Below, piece after piece: positions 1 through 5,363 of a DNA stretch of 6,305 bases (position 1 is its first letter; each line of letters starts with the position of its first letter). The stretch spans positions 1-6,305 of the forward strand of contig JAGACT010000219.1 of NCBI GenBank assembly GCA_017613995.1. The letters are read 5' to 3'. This DNA is from Eubacteriaceae bacterium (lineage in GTDB: Bacteria; Bacillota; Clostridia; Eubacteriales; Anaerofustaceae). The position numbers were made by a program, and so were the translations under genes. The notes beneath the pieces were generated by a model that did no database searches, had not been told where the DNA came from, and was given only the letters and a program-made list of their open reading frames with translations.

Positions 1-721
1 ACGCGCATATGTCCTCCCGGGAGAACTCCTCCCCCTTCATGCGGCTGGTGTTTATCAGGTTCAGCACGGCGCTCTTGAGGCCGCTGAAGCTGAAGTCGTA
101 ATTGTCCTCCCCCAGCATGGCCAGGGGAAAATCGATGCTCGCGGGATCGCCGAACTGCGCCAGTTCGTCCAGCCTGGCGCCGCCGGGATACTCCAGTCCC
201 AGCACCCGGGCCACCTTGTCGAAGGCCTCCCCCGCGGCGTCGTCCCGGGTCGTTCCCAGCACCTCGAATTCGGTATAGTCCGTCACGTCCACGATCATGG
301 TATGCCCGCCGCTAACCACCAGGCATATGAAGGGCGGGACGGCCCCCGCCAGGAAGCACGCGCTTATGTGGGACTGCATGTGGTTGACCCCCATGAAGCG
401 GCAGCCCAGGGAGTAGCTGAGGGCCTTGGCGTAGGACACGCCCACCAGCAGGGCCCCCACCAGTCCGGGACCGTGGGTCACGGCCACGCAGTCCAGATCC
501 TCCAGTTCGAGACCGCTGTCGGCCACAGCCTTCTGAGTGACACCGGAAATGTTCAGCAGGTGGTTGCGGGAGGCTATCTCCGGGACCACTCCGCCGTAGA
601 GCCGGTGTATGTCGATCTGGGATGCGACCACGCTGGAGGCTATCCTGCCGTTCACGCTGACCGAAGCCGCGGTCTCGTCGCAGGATGATTCTATTGCGAG
701 TATCTTTATGTCTTTTTCCAT
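1..721 (-). CDS. tsaD: tRNA threonylcarbamoyltransferase catalytic subunit TsaD (partial, C-terminus off the left edge)
   Basis: TsaD transfers the threonylcarbamoyl group from threonylcarbamoyl-AMP to N6 of A37 in tRNAs reading ANN codons, acting in the cytoplasm with TsaB and TsaE. The 240 visible residues (family about 335-350) start MEKDIKILAIESSCDET, the ASKHA-type phosphate-binding opening. They include the metal motif HMQSH (His114 and His118, the HxxxH pair), VVSGGH about 20 residues later, and the SFSGLK motif near the cut end. The ATG at 719-721 is preceded by GAGGAAAG on the minus strand and overlaps the end of the upstream membrane-protein gene by 16 bases. It is the last gene of the tsaE-tsaB-rimI-lit-like series visible here. 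The right part of the ATP-binding fold and the operon terminator lie outside the window. I see no frameshift or missing key residue in the visible part. Confidence 0.97.
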   Translation of the reverse strand, partial: MEKDIKILAIESSCDETAASVSVNGRIASSVVASQIDIHRLYGGVVPEIASRNHLLNISGVTQKAVADSGLELEDLDCVAVTHGPGLVGALLVGVSYAKALSYSLGCRFMGVNHMQSHISACFLAGAVPPFICLVVSGGHTMIVDVTDYTEFEVLGTTRDDAAGEAFDKVARVLGLEYPGGARLDELAQFGDPASIDFPLAMLGEDNYDFSFSGLKSAVLNLINTSRMKGEEFSREDICA

Positions 722-1386
722 TTTTTCTTTCCTCTTTTACCCATCACGATCCCCGTGATACCCGGGATGAGGCACACCAGGAGCACGGTAAAGCCCATGA
801 ACGCACCGCACCTTATGAACACTCCCTCGGAATAAAGGTTCACCATGAGGCTTATATCGGGATAGAAGATCCAGTTCCCCCCGGGGAACAGGATCCTGTG
901 CAGCGCCGTGAACAGGGGCTCGAACATGAATGAGCCGAAGACGGTCCACAGCGCCGTCAGCACGGACGTGAGCTTAAGACAGCGGGATCCCGTATCCCCC
1001 GGCAGCATCAGAGATGCCCCGAAAGCCGCGGCCAGCAGCAGCACTGCTGCCGCAAAGAGCCTTCCCAGTGCGGCCCGGACGTCCCTCACGTCGGACAGAT
1101 GTCTCAGTTCGTCCTCCTTGTAGAACTCGATGGGACCGTCCCGGCGCATACAGGTGATAACGGGCGGTTCCTGCCCGCCTTTTATGTAGGAAACGGTGGC
1201 CCGGTGCACTTCCATCAGTTCATTAAGAGCGATGCCGGTGGCTTCATCCGCCCCGGTTGCCGCGAAGGCCCGCTCAAAGAAGCCGTCCATGCGCGTCAGC
1301 AGCCATGCCCCCGCGAAGGCTCCGGCAAAGATGAGCATCAGGGCCGCGGCGCAGCATATGAGAAAGGCTGCTGTCCTTCCGATCAT
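706..1386 (-). CDS. DUF1461 / TIGR01906 integral membrane protein, Lit-like (lipoprotein intramolecular transacylase family)
   Basis: A 226-residue membrane protein with four predicted helices: about 6-30, 107-128, 138-158 and 193-215. A roughly 75-residue hydrophilic segment sits between helices 1 and 2, and the C-terminus is very basic (KRGKKKWKKT). Two blocks place it in the DUF1461 family: ELRHLSDV (His96), matching the family's E-x-x-H-M-x-D-V block, and LHRILFPGGNWIF (His163), matching its F-x-x-H...W-x-F block. Characterised members (Lit of Enterococcus and Bacillus) move an acyl chain within diacyl-lipoproteins to give the lyso form, with two conserved histidines at the active site. 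That function here is inference from family. The usual FDP after the tryptophan reads FYP, so activity is uncertain. The ATG overlaps the rimI stop as ATGA and has a strong AAAGGAG six bases upstream; the end overlaps tsaD by 16 bases. A DUF1461 protein of other function remains possible. Confidence 0.8.
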   Translation of the reverse strand: MIGRTAAFLICCAAALMLIFAGAFAGAWLLTRMDGFFERAFAATGADEATGIALNELMEVHRATVSYIKGGQEPPVITCMRRDGPIEFYKEDELRHLSDVRDVRAALGRLFAAAVLLLAAAFGASLMLPGDTGSRCLKLTSVLTALWTVFGSFMFEPLFTALHRILFPGGNWIFYPDISLMVNLYSEGVFIRCGAFMGFTVLLVCLIPGITGIVMGKRGKKKWKKT

Positions 1387-1826
1387 ACGTTTCTCCTTTC
1401 CATCAGAAGCGCGTCCTCCCCCGTATCGTCGTAATAGTTCTTACTGCGGGAATAAACGCAGAATCCCAGGGAACGGTAAAGGCCCAGGGCGGCGGCGTTG
1501 GATTCCCTCACCTCCAGCACGATTCGGCAAAAGCCCTCCTTCTCCGAGAGCAGGATGATCTGGCTCATCATGAAAGCGGCCGCTCCCATCCTCTGAAAGT
1601 CCGGATGCACGGCCAGGTTGGTCACGTGGAGGTCCTCTCCCTCATCCACGGCCATAACGTAGCCCGCGGTCTGGGCCCTTATCACCGCGGTCAGGGAAAT
1701 GGCCTTATGGTGAAGTATGTGATACATCAGGGCCGGCATGGACCAGGGGGAACGAAAGCATCTTTTCTCTATCAGCATCATGTCGGAGATGTCCGACGCG
1801 GCGGAGCGCCTGAGCATTATCAGCAT
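1383..1826 (-). CDS. rimI: Ribosomal protein S18-alanine N-acetyltransferase RimI (GNAT family)
   Basis: RimI transfers acetyl from acetyl-CoA to the N-terminal alanine of ribosomal protein bS18. The 147-residue product is close to the usual 145-155. It has the N-terminal pattern IEKRCFRSPWS (19-29), NLAVHPDFQRMGAA (70-83) with the Q/RxxGxG/A acetyl-CoA loop at QRMGAA (78-83), and LEVRESNAAALGLYRSLGF (104-122). By alignment with the E. coli enzyme, Glu105 and Tyr117 correspond to the catalytic Glu and Tyr. The chosen ATG (1824-1826) overlaps the tsaB stop by 7 bases and has only a weak GGA about 11 bases upstream, so translation is probably coupled to tsaB. A second in-frame ATG three codons on (1815-1817) is possible. 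The reading frame stays open far upstream inside tsaB, but that extension has no GNAT sequence and is not used here. The neighbours are the t6A genes, the common arrangement in Bacillota. Confidence 0.93.
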   Translation of the reverse strand: MLIMLRRSAASDISDMMLIEKRCFRSPWSMPALMYHILHHKAISLTAVIRAQTAGYVMAVDEGEDLHVTNLAVHPDFQRMGAAAFMMSQIILLSEKEGFCRIVLEVRESNAAALGLYRSLGFCVYSRSKNYYDDTGEDALLMERRNV

Positions 1827-2518
1827 TGCTTTTTTTCCAGGTCCGCTTCCGCCTGGGAGCGCCTCAGATAGACGGGAGCGATGCTCATGGGATCCGAGAG
1901 CCTTCCCTCGGAGCGCATCCTCTCCGCCGTGCCCAGCATGGCGGATGCGTGGGGCAGCAGTCTTGCCGGAGGGGCGATCAGCGCGTTGTCCCAGCTCTCC
2001 AGAGTTTCCCTGAAGCGGAACACCGCGTCGCCGCAGACCACGCAGGGCATTTCGGCTCCCATTACCCTCTCCTCCAGTTCGGATATGCTCATTATCCGAT
2101 CCTCCTCCAGCCTGAGGGGGCGTGCGCCCTCCATCCTGAAGAGGGCCGTGTATACGTCGCTTCTCTGGGCGTCCAGTATGGGTATTATATACTGTCCCTC
2201 GGAGGCGTTCTGCCCCAGGGCGCAGCATTCCAGGGAGGAGATGCCCGCTACGGGGAGGCCCGAGCTCTGGCACAGTCCCTTCACCGCCGCCATGGCGATC
2301 CTAAGCCCCGTGAAGGAACCGGGCCCGACGGTAACGGCATACATGCCTATATCGCCGATGCCGACTCCGATGTTTTTCAGAAGGTCGTCCACCAGCAGCA
2401 TCAGCCTTTCGGAATGCTTCAGCTTTATGTCGGTATATATCTCACCGTACAGTTTTTCCCCGTCCCCCACAGCGACGCTCGCGGCCCGGGTGGACGTGTC
2501 AGCAGCCAGTATCAGCAT
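1820..2518 (-). CDS. tsaB: tRNA threonylcarbamoyladenosine biosynthesis protein TsaB (YeaZ)
   Basis: TsaB is the non-catalytic ASKHA-fold partner that dimerises with TsaD and is bridged by TsaE in bacterial t6A synthesis. The 232 residues match the family's usual 220-235. The N-terminus LILAADTSTRAASVAV is followed by KHSERL (34-39), the signature VGPGSFTGLRI (64-74), LDAQRSDVYTALF (115-127) and a C-terminal PVYLRRSQAE (215-224) that mirrors the canonical P-x-YLR-x-xQAE end. The ATG at 2516-2518 has GGGAGG six bases upstream on the minus strand, the best ribosome site in this operon, and overlaps tsaE by 20 bases. The stop overlaps rimI by 7 bases. Nothing essential appears missing. Confidence 0.96.
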   Translation of the reverse strand: MLILAADTSTRAASVAVGDGEKLYGEIYTDIKLKHSERLMLLVDDLLKNIGVGIGDIGMYAVTVGPGSFTGLRIAMAAVKGLCQSSGLPVAGISSLECCALGQNASEGQYIIPILDAQRSDVYTALFRMEGARPLRLEEDRIMSISELEERVMGAEMPCVVCGDAVFRFRETLESWDNALIAPPARLLPHASAMLGTAERMRSEGRLSDPMSIAPVYLRRSQAEADLEKKQC

Positions 2519-2987
2519 ACAGTTCCTCCCTTATCTTTCCGGCGGTCTCATCGTCCGGCGCGCAGATACGAAACACCCGCTGCCCTTCGCCGGTGATGTC
2601 TATGTCCACCGTAACGGCCCTGCCGGCGAATTCCTCCTCTATGAGCTTAGGCCATTCCACCACGGTGATCTCGGAATCCTCCAGCACGTCGTAGAAGCCG
2701 GTGAAGACCAGCTCTTCCGCGTCGGCCAGCCTGTACAGGTCTGCGTGCACGGCTGAGGAGCCTTCCTTCTCGTATATGTTGACTATGGAAAAGGTGGGGG
2801 AACAAAAGCCCTTCTCATATCCTCTTGCGGAGAAGATGCTCCGGCTGAGGGCGGTCTTGCCCGCTGCCAGGTCCCCCCTGAGCAGAATGATCCCGCCCTT
2901 CCCAACTGATAAGGAGAGGGCTTTGCCCAGCCTGTCGGTATCTTTCGTGCTGCCGGAATAAAATTCCAGCGTTCTGTCTTCTTCCAT
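2499..2987 (-). CDS. tsaE: t6A biosynthesis ATPase TsaE
   Basis: TsaE is the P-loop ATPase that binds the TsaB-TsaD complex and is needed for repeated cycles of t6A formation. The 162-residue protein has Walker A GDLAAGKT (38-45; most homologues read GDLGAGKT, so Ala41 is a mild change that keeps GxxxxGKT), SPTFSIVNIY (63-72, with the conserved Thr65), HADLYRL (81-87, with Asp83) and the Walker-B-like VVEWPK (109-114). It is the first gene of the minus-strand operon. The ATG at 2985-2987 is the only sensible start: an in-frame TGA lies at 3003-3005 and there is no other start between. No Shine-Dalgarno precedes it. A perfect TATAAT ends six bases before the ATG, so the transcript probably starts at the A of the ATG (leaderless). 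Confidence 0.95.
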   Translation of the reverse strand: MEEDRTLEFYSGSTKDTDRLGKALSLSVGKGGIILLRGDLAAGKTALSRSIFSARGYEKGFCSPTFSIVNIYEKEGSSAVHADLYRLADAEELVFTGFYDVLEDSEITVVEWPKLIEEEFAGRAVTVDIDITGEGQRVFRICAPDDETAGKIREELYADTGC

Positions 2988-2993
2988 GAACCC

Positions 2994-3018
2994 ATTATAG
3001 CATCAGCGGGGGGCAAAC
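2994..3018 (-). promoter_or_regulatory. Extended -10 promoter of the tsaE operon, predicted to give a leaderless mRNA
   Basis: On the minus strand TGCTATAATG gives a perfect TATAAT (2999-2994) with an extended -10 TGn (3002-3000). Six bases (GGGTTC) separate it from the tsaE ATG, so the usual start point, seven bases after the hexamer, is the A at 2987. No good -35 TTGACA match exists at 16-18 bases; a GTTTG (3018-3014) lies 14 bases upstream of TATAAT. Extended -10 promoters often do without a -35. This is a prediction from sequence only. Confidence 0.7.
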
Positions 3019-3029
3019 ACATCCCCCGC
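3006..3029. repeat. Perfect 7-bp inverted repeat overlapping the tsaE promoter
   Basis: GCGGGGG (3006-3012) and CCCCCGC (3023-3029) are exact reverse complements around a 10-base spacer. If the tsaE transcript starts at 2987, the repeat covers about -19 to -42, that is, the spacer and the -35 region. Possible roles are a regulator operator or a DNA hairpin. It is not a terminator for either strand, because no T run follows either arm directly. Confidence 0.55.
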
Positions 3030-3087
3030 AGGGCTCAATTCGGGCTTTTTCTCACATTTCTTTTTTCCAGCGGGGCTTCTTTTCCTA

Positions 3088-3120
3088 GTTTGAGGAAAAA
3101 ATGTGGTATAATGAAAGTTA
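3088..3120 (+). promoter_or_regulatory. Extended -10 promoter of the MATE-uppP-methyltransferase operon
   Basis: TGGTATAATG contains a perfect TATAAT (3107-3112) with an extended -10 TGn (3104-3106). The expected transcription start is about 3119-3120, giving a 5' leader of roughly 25 bases that holds AGGA (3130-3133), ten bases before the ATG at 3144. No convincing -35 is seen at 16-18 bases; GTTTG (3088-3092) sits at the same distance as in the divergent tsaE promoter. It lies in a 156-base gap (2988-3143) shared by the two divergent operons. Confidence 0.75.
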
Positions 3121-3143
3121 ATTGAATTCAGGACTGGTGAAAA

Positions 3144-4499
3144 ATGAACAGAAAAAAGACAGATATGACCCAGGGCCCGATCCTGGGAAAGATACTTCCC
3201 TTCGCCCTGCCCATCTTCATAGGCAGCGTCTTCCAGATGCTCTACAACATGGTGGACTCGATCATAGTGGGACGCTACGTGGGGGCCAACGCCCTGGCGG
3301 CGGTGGGAAGCACCGCCACCATTTCCATGGTGCTGGTGGGAGTGGCTGCCGGCTTCACCACCGGAGCCAGCGTAGTGGTGGCCCAGCTGGTGGGAGCGGG
3401 AAAGCACGAACGCATCAAGGCGGCGATCTCCACCACCATTTACCTGCTGGTGTGCGCCGCGATAGTCATAACCGTCCTGAGCGAGACCCTCTCCACCCAG
3501 ATCATGCACCTGGTGAACGTGCCGGAGGAGATCTTCGCGGATTCACTGATCTATTTCAGGATCTTCCTTTCGGGAGTGATCTTCCTGGTGATGTACAACT
3601 TCTTCGCGTCCTTCCTCAGGGCCATGGGAGACAGCACCACGCCGCTGATCTTTCTGATCATCTCTTCCCTTCTGAACATCGCGGGGGACCTGTTCTTCGT
3701 GCTGAAGCTGAACCTGGCGGTGGCGGGCGTCGCCATAGCCACGGTGCTGGCCCAGGCGGTATCGGTGCTGCTGTGCCTTATATATACCTCCAGGAAGATG
3801 GATTACTTCCACTTCGCAAAGGGAGAGTTCGTATTCGATAAAAAGCTTCTGGGCTCCATCGTCAGGCTCGGACTTCCCGCGGGACTGCAGTCCAGCATCA
3901 CGGGCCTGGGCATGGTGTTCGTCCAGAGCCTCATAAACAGCTACGGCGCCGTGTCCATCGCCGCGTACACCGCGGCCAGCAAGATGGAGAACCTGTGCAA
4001 CCTGCCCATGGGCAGCATAGCCCAGGCCTTCTCGATCTTCGTGGGACAGAACATCGGGGCCGGGGATCTGAAGAGGGCCAAGAAAGGCCTTCTGTATTCC
4101 GACATCCTGGCCGTGGGCATTTCCATGTGCATGTCGGTGCTGATCTATTCCTTCGGTCCCAACATCATGCAGCTGTTCATCAAGAGCAGCGAGACCGAGG
4201 TCATCCTCATAGGAGCGGAATTCATGCGCAGATGGGCGCCCCTGATCTTCCTGCACGCCCTCTTCGAGGGCTTCGTGGCCTTCCTCAGAGGCTCGGGAGA
4301 TTCGGTGTTCGCCATGTTCTCCATGTTCTTCGACCTGATCACCCGCACCGTCATGGCCTACGTGTTCGCCTGGGGCTTCGGCCTCGGATTCATGGGCATC
4401 GCCTGGGCGATACCCTGCGGATGGGCGGCCTGCTCCGCATTCTCCATGTTCAGGTTCTTCCAGGGAGGCTGGAAGACAAAAGCGGTGGTGGACCGCTGA
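3144..4499 (+). CDS. MATE-family multidrug/metabolite efflux transporter
   Basis: A 451-residue, very hydrophobic protein of normal MATE length, expected to have 12 membrane helices in two six-helix halves and to export organic cations or metabolites in exchange for Na+ or H+. Family marks seen: PFALPIFIGS (19-28) in helix 1, VDSIIVGRYVGANALAAVG (37-55) with Asp38, GASVVVAQLVGAGKH (74-88), LRAMGDSTTPL (158-168), the matching second-half block QAFSIFVGQNIGAGDLKRA (294-312), and LRGSGDS (381-387). The half-repeat logic (GA...QxxGAG in both halves) is typical of the NorM/DinF/YoeA-like MATE proteins common in Clostridia. The substrate cannot be read from sequence. The start is supported by AGGA (3130-3133) and the promoter just upstream; Met8 is a less likely alternative. 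It is the first gene of the plus-strand operon, 30 bases before uppP. Confidence 0.95.
   Translation: MNRKKTDMTQGPILGKILPFALPIFIGSVFQMLYNMVDSIIVGRYVGANALAAVGSTATISMVLVGVAAGFTTGASVVVAQLVGAGKHERIKAAISTTIYLLVCAAIVITVLSETLSTQIMHLVNVPEEIFADSLIYFRIFLSGVIFLVMYNFFASFLRAMGDSTTPLIFLIISSLLNIAGDLFFVLKLNLAVAGVAIATVLAQAVSVLLCLIYTSRKMDYFHFAKGEFVFDKKLLGSIVRLGLPAGLQSSITGLGMVFVQSLINSYGAVSIAAYTAASKMENLCNLPMGSIAQAFSIFVGQNIGAGDLKRAKKGLLYSDILAVGISMCMSVLIYSFGPNIMQLFIKSSETEVILIGAEFMRRWAPLIFLHALFEGFVAFLRGSGDSVFAMFSMFFDLITRTVMAYVFAWGFGLGFMGIAWAIPCGWAACSAFSMFRFFQGGWKTKAVVDR
4481..4497 (+). repeat. Small perfect inverted repeat at the end of the MATE gene
   Basis: AGCGGT (4481-4486) and ACCGCT (4492-4497) pair perfectly around GGTGG and end on the first base of the MATE stop codon (4497-4499). 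No T run follows, so it is not an intrinsic terminator. It could slightly stabilise or separate the upstream message, or be chance. Confidence 0.35.
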
Positions 4500-4529
4500 C
4501 ATACAATACATTTGAAGAGGTTCTGATAA

Positions 4530-5363
4530 ATGAGCATTATTGAGGCTATAGTACTGGGCTTCGTTCAGGGAGCCGCCGAATTCCTGCCGATCTCCAGCTC
4601 CGGTCATCTGGTTCTGACCCAGGCGCTGTTCGGCATAACCGAAAACAATCTGGCCTTCTCGCTGCTTTTGCACCTGGCGACGCTGTTCGCGGTGATAGCG
4701 GCGTATCACGAGACGGTATTCGGGCTTATAAAGGAATTTTTCCTGATGATAGCCGATATCTTCAGGGGAAGAGGAGCCCGCATCCGGGAGGTCACCTACA
4801 GAAAGTACATCTTCTGCATCATAGTGGGATGCATACCCGCTGGCATCGTGGGAGTGCTGTTCGACGATCTTTTCGAGGCGATGTTCTCCAACGTCATCAT
4901 GGTGTGCATGATGCTCATCCTGACGGGCTTCGTGCTGCTGGCCGCCGAAAAGATCAGCAAAAACAACACCAAGGGCATCGATTCCCTGACCCTTCCCAAG
5001 GCCTTCGTTACGGGACTCTTCCAGATGTGCGCCATCATGCCGGGCCTGACCCGCAGCGGCACCACGATGCTGGGAGGGCTGGCGGTGGGCCTCAGGAAGG
5101 AGGACGCCCTGGAATTTTCCTTCATGCTTTCCCTGCCCACGATCCTGGGCAGCGTGCTGCTGGAATTAAAGGACATCGGAGCGGCCATAAGGGACATCTC
5201 CATCGTGCCCGTGGCAGCGGGATTCATCACCGCACTGGTGGTGGGATATCTCTCCATCCAGCTGTTCAAGAAGATAGTCAAACAGGGTTCCCTCATGGGA
5301 TTCGCGGCCTACTGCTGGCTGGTGGCCACCGTCGTTATTCTCAATCTGGATAAGGTGTTGTAA
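4530..5363 (+). CDS. uppP: Undecaprenyl-diphosphate phosphatase UppP (BacA)
   Basis: UppP is an integral membrane enzyme that removes the terminal phosphate of undecaprenyl pyrophosphate, returning the lipid carrier for peptidoglycan and other wall polymers; extra copies give bacitracin resistance. The 277 residues match the family's usual 265-285. The first motif is QGAAEFLPISSSGH (13-26): Gln13 and Glu17 form the (E/Q)xxxE pair, with Ser22-24 and His26. The second is PGLTRSGTT (171-179), with Arg175 as the phosphate-binding arginine and Thr174 where most homologues have Ser. Other family blocks are LHLATLFAV (47-55) and VGVLFDDLFEAMFS (107-120). The ATG has GAAGAGG (4514-4520) nine bases upstream. 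The gene follows the MATE transporter by 30 bases, and its stop directly abuts the next ATG (TAAATG), so it belongs to the same transcript. Confidence 0.97.
   Translation: MSIIEAIVLGFVQGAAEFLPISSSGHLVLTQALFGITENNLAFSLLLHLATLFAVIAAYHETVFGLIKEFFLMIADIFRGRGARIREVTYRKYIFCIIVGCIPAGIVGVLFDDLFEAMFSNVIMVCMMLILTGFVLLAAEKISKNNTKGIDSLTLPKAFVTGLFQMCAIMPGLTRSGTTMLGGLAVGLRKEDALEFSFMLSLPTILGSVLLELKDIGAAIRDISIVPVAAGFITALVVGYLSIQLFKKIVKQGSLMGFAAYCWLVATVVILNLDKVL

Noticed and set aside
302..688. Plus-strand open frame opposite tsaD
   Set aside because: It is a His/Gly-rich shadow; the minus-strand frame encodes clear TsaD motifs through the same bases.
706..740. Possible programmed -1 frameshift at the A-rich overlap of the Lit-like gene and tsaD, which would fuse them
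   Set aside because: tsaD is in the -1 frame, but the A runs do not form a proper X XXY YYZ slippery heptamer in the upstream frame, and tsaD has its own SD and start.
1827..2273. Upstream extension of the rimI frame inside tsaB
   Set aside because: The extra residues are low-complexity Arg/Gly/Pro-rich shadow sequence of tsaB; GNAT homology starts at the ATG at 1826.
3023..3050. Possible terminator CCCG...CGGG followed by five T in the divergent gap
   Set aside because: Only four pairs with a 12-base loop, competing with the much stronger 3006-3029 repeat, and no plus-strand gene upstream would need it.
3046..3083. Three T tracts (A tracts on the minus strand) as bent DNA or an UP element for tsaE
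   Set aside because: Tract centres are about 15 and 18 bases apart, not in helical phase, and they lie too far upstream of the tsaE -10 for a typical UP element.
4502..4507. TACAAT as a separate -10 for uppP
   Set aside because: There is no -35 or extended -10 with it, and the 30-base gap with a normal RBS fits simple co-transcription.
3543..4709. Long open frame (388 codons) antisense to the MATE gene and the start of uppP
   Set aside because: It is the antisense shadow of GC-biased codons; the product is rich in His/Gln/Glu/Gly with no fold-like pattern, and the plus-strand MATE and uppP proteins are unambiguous.
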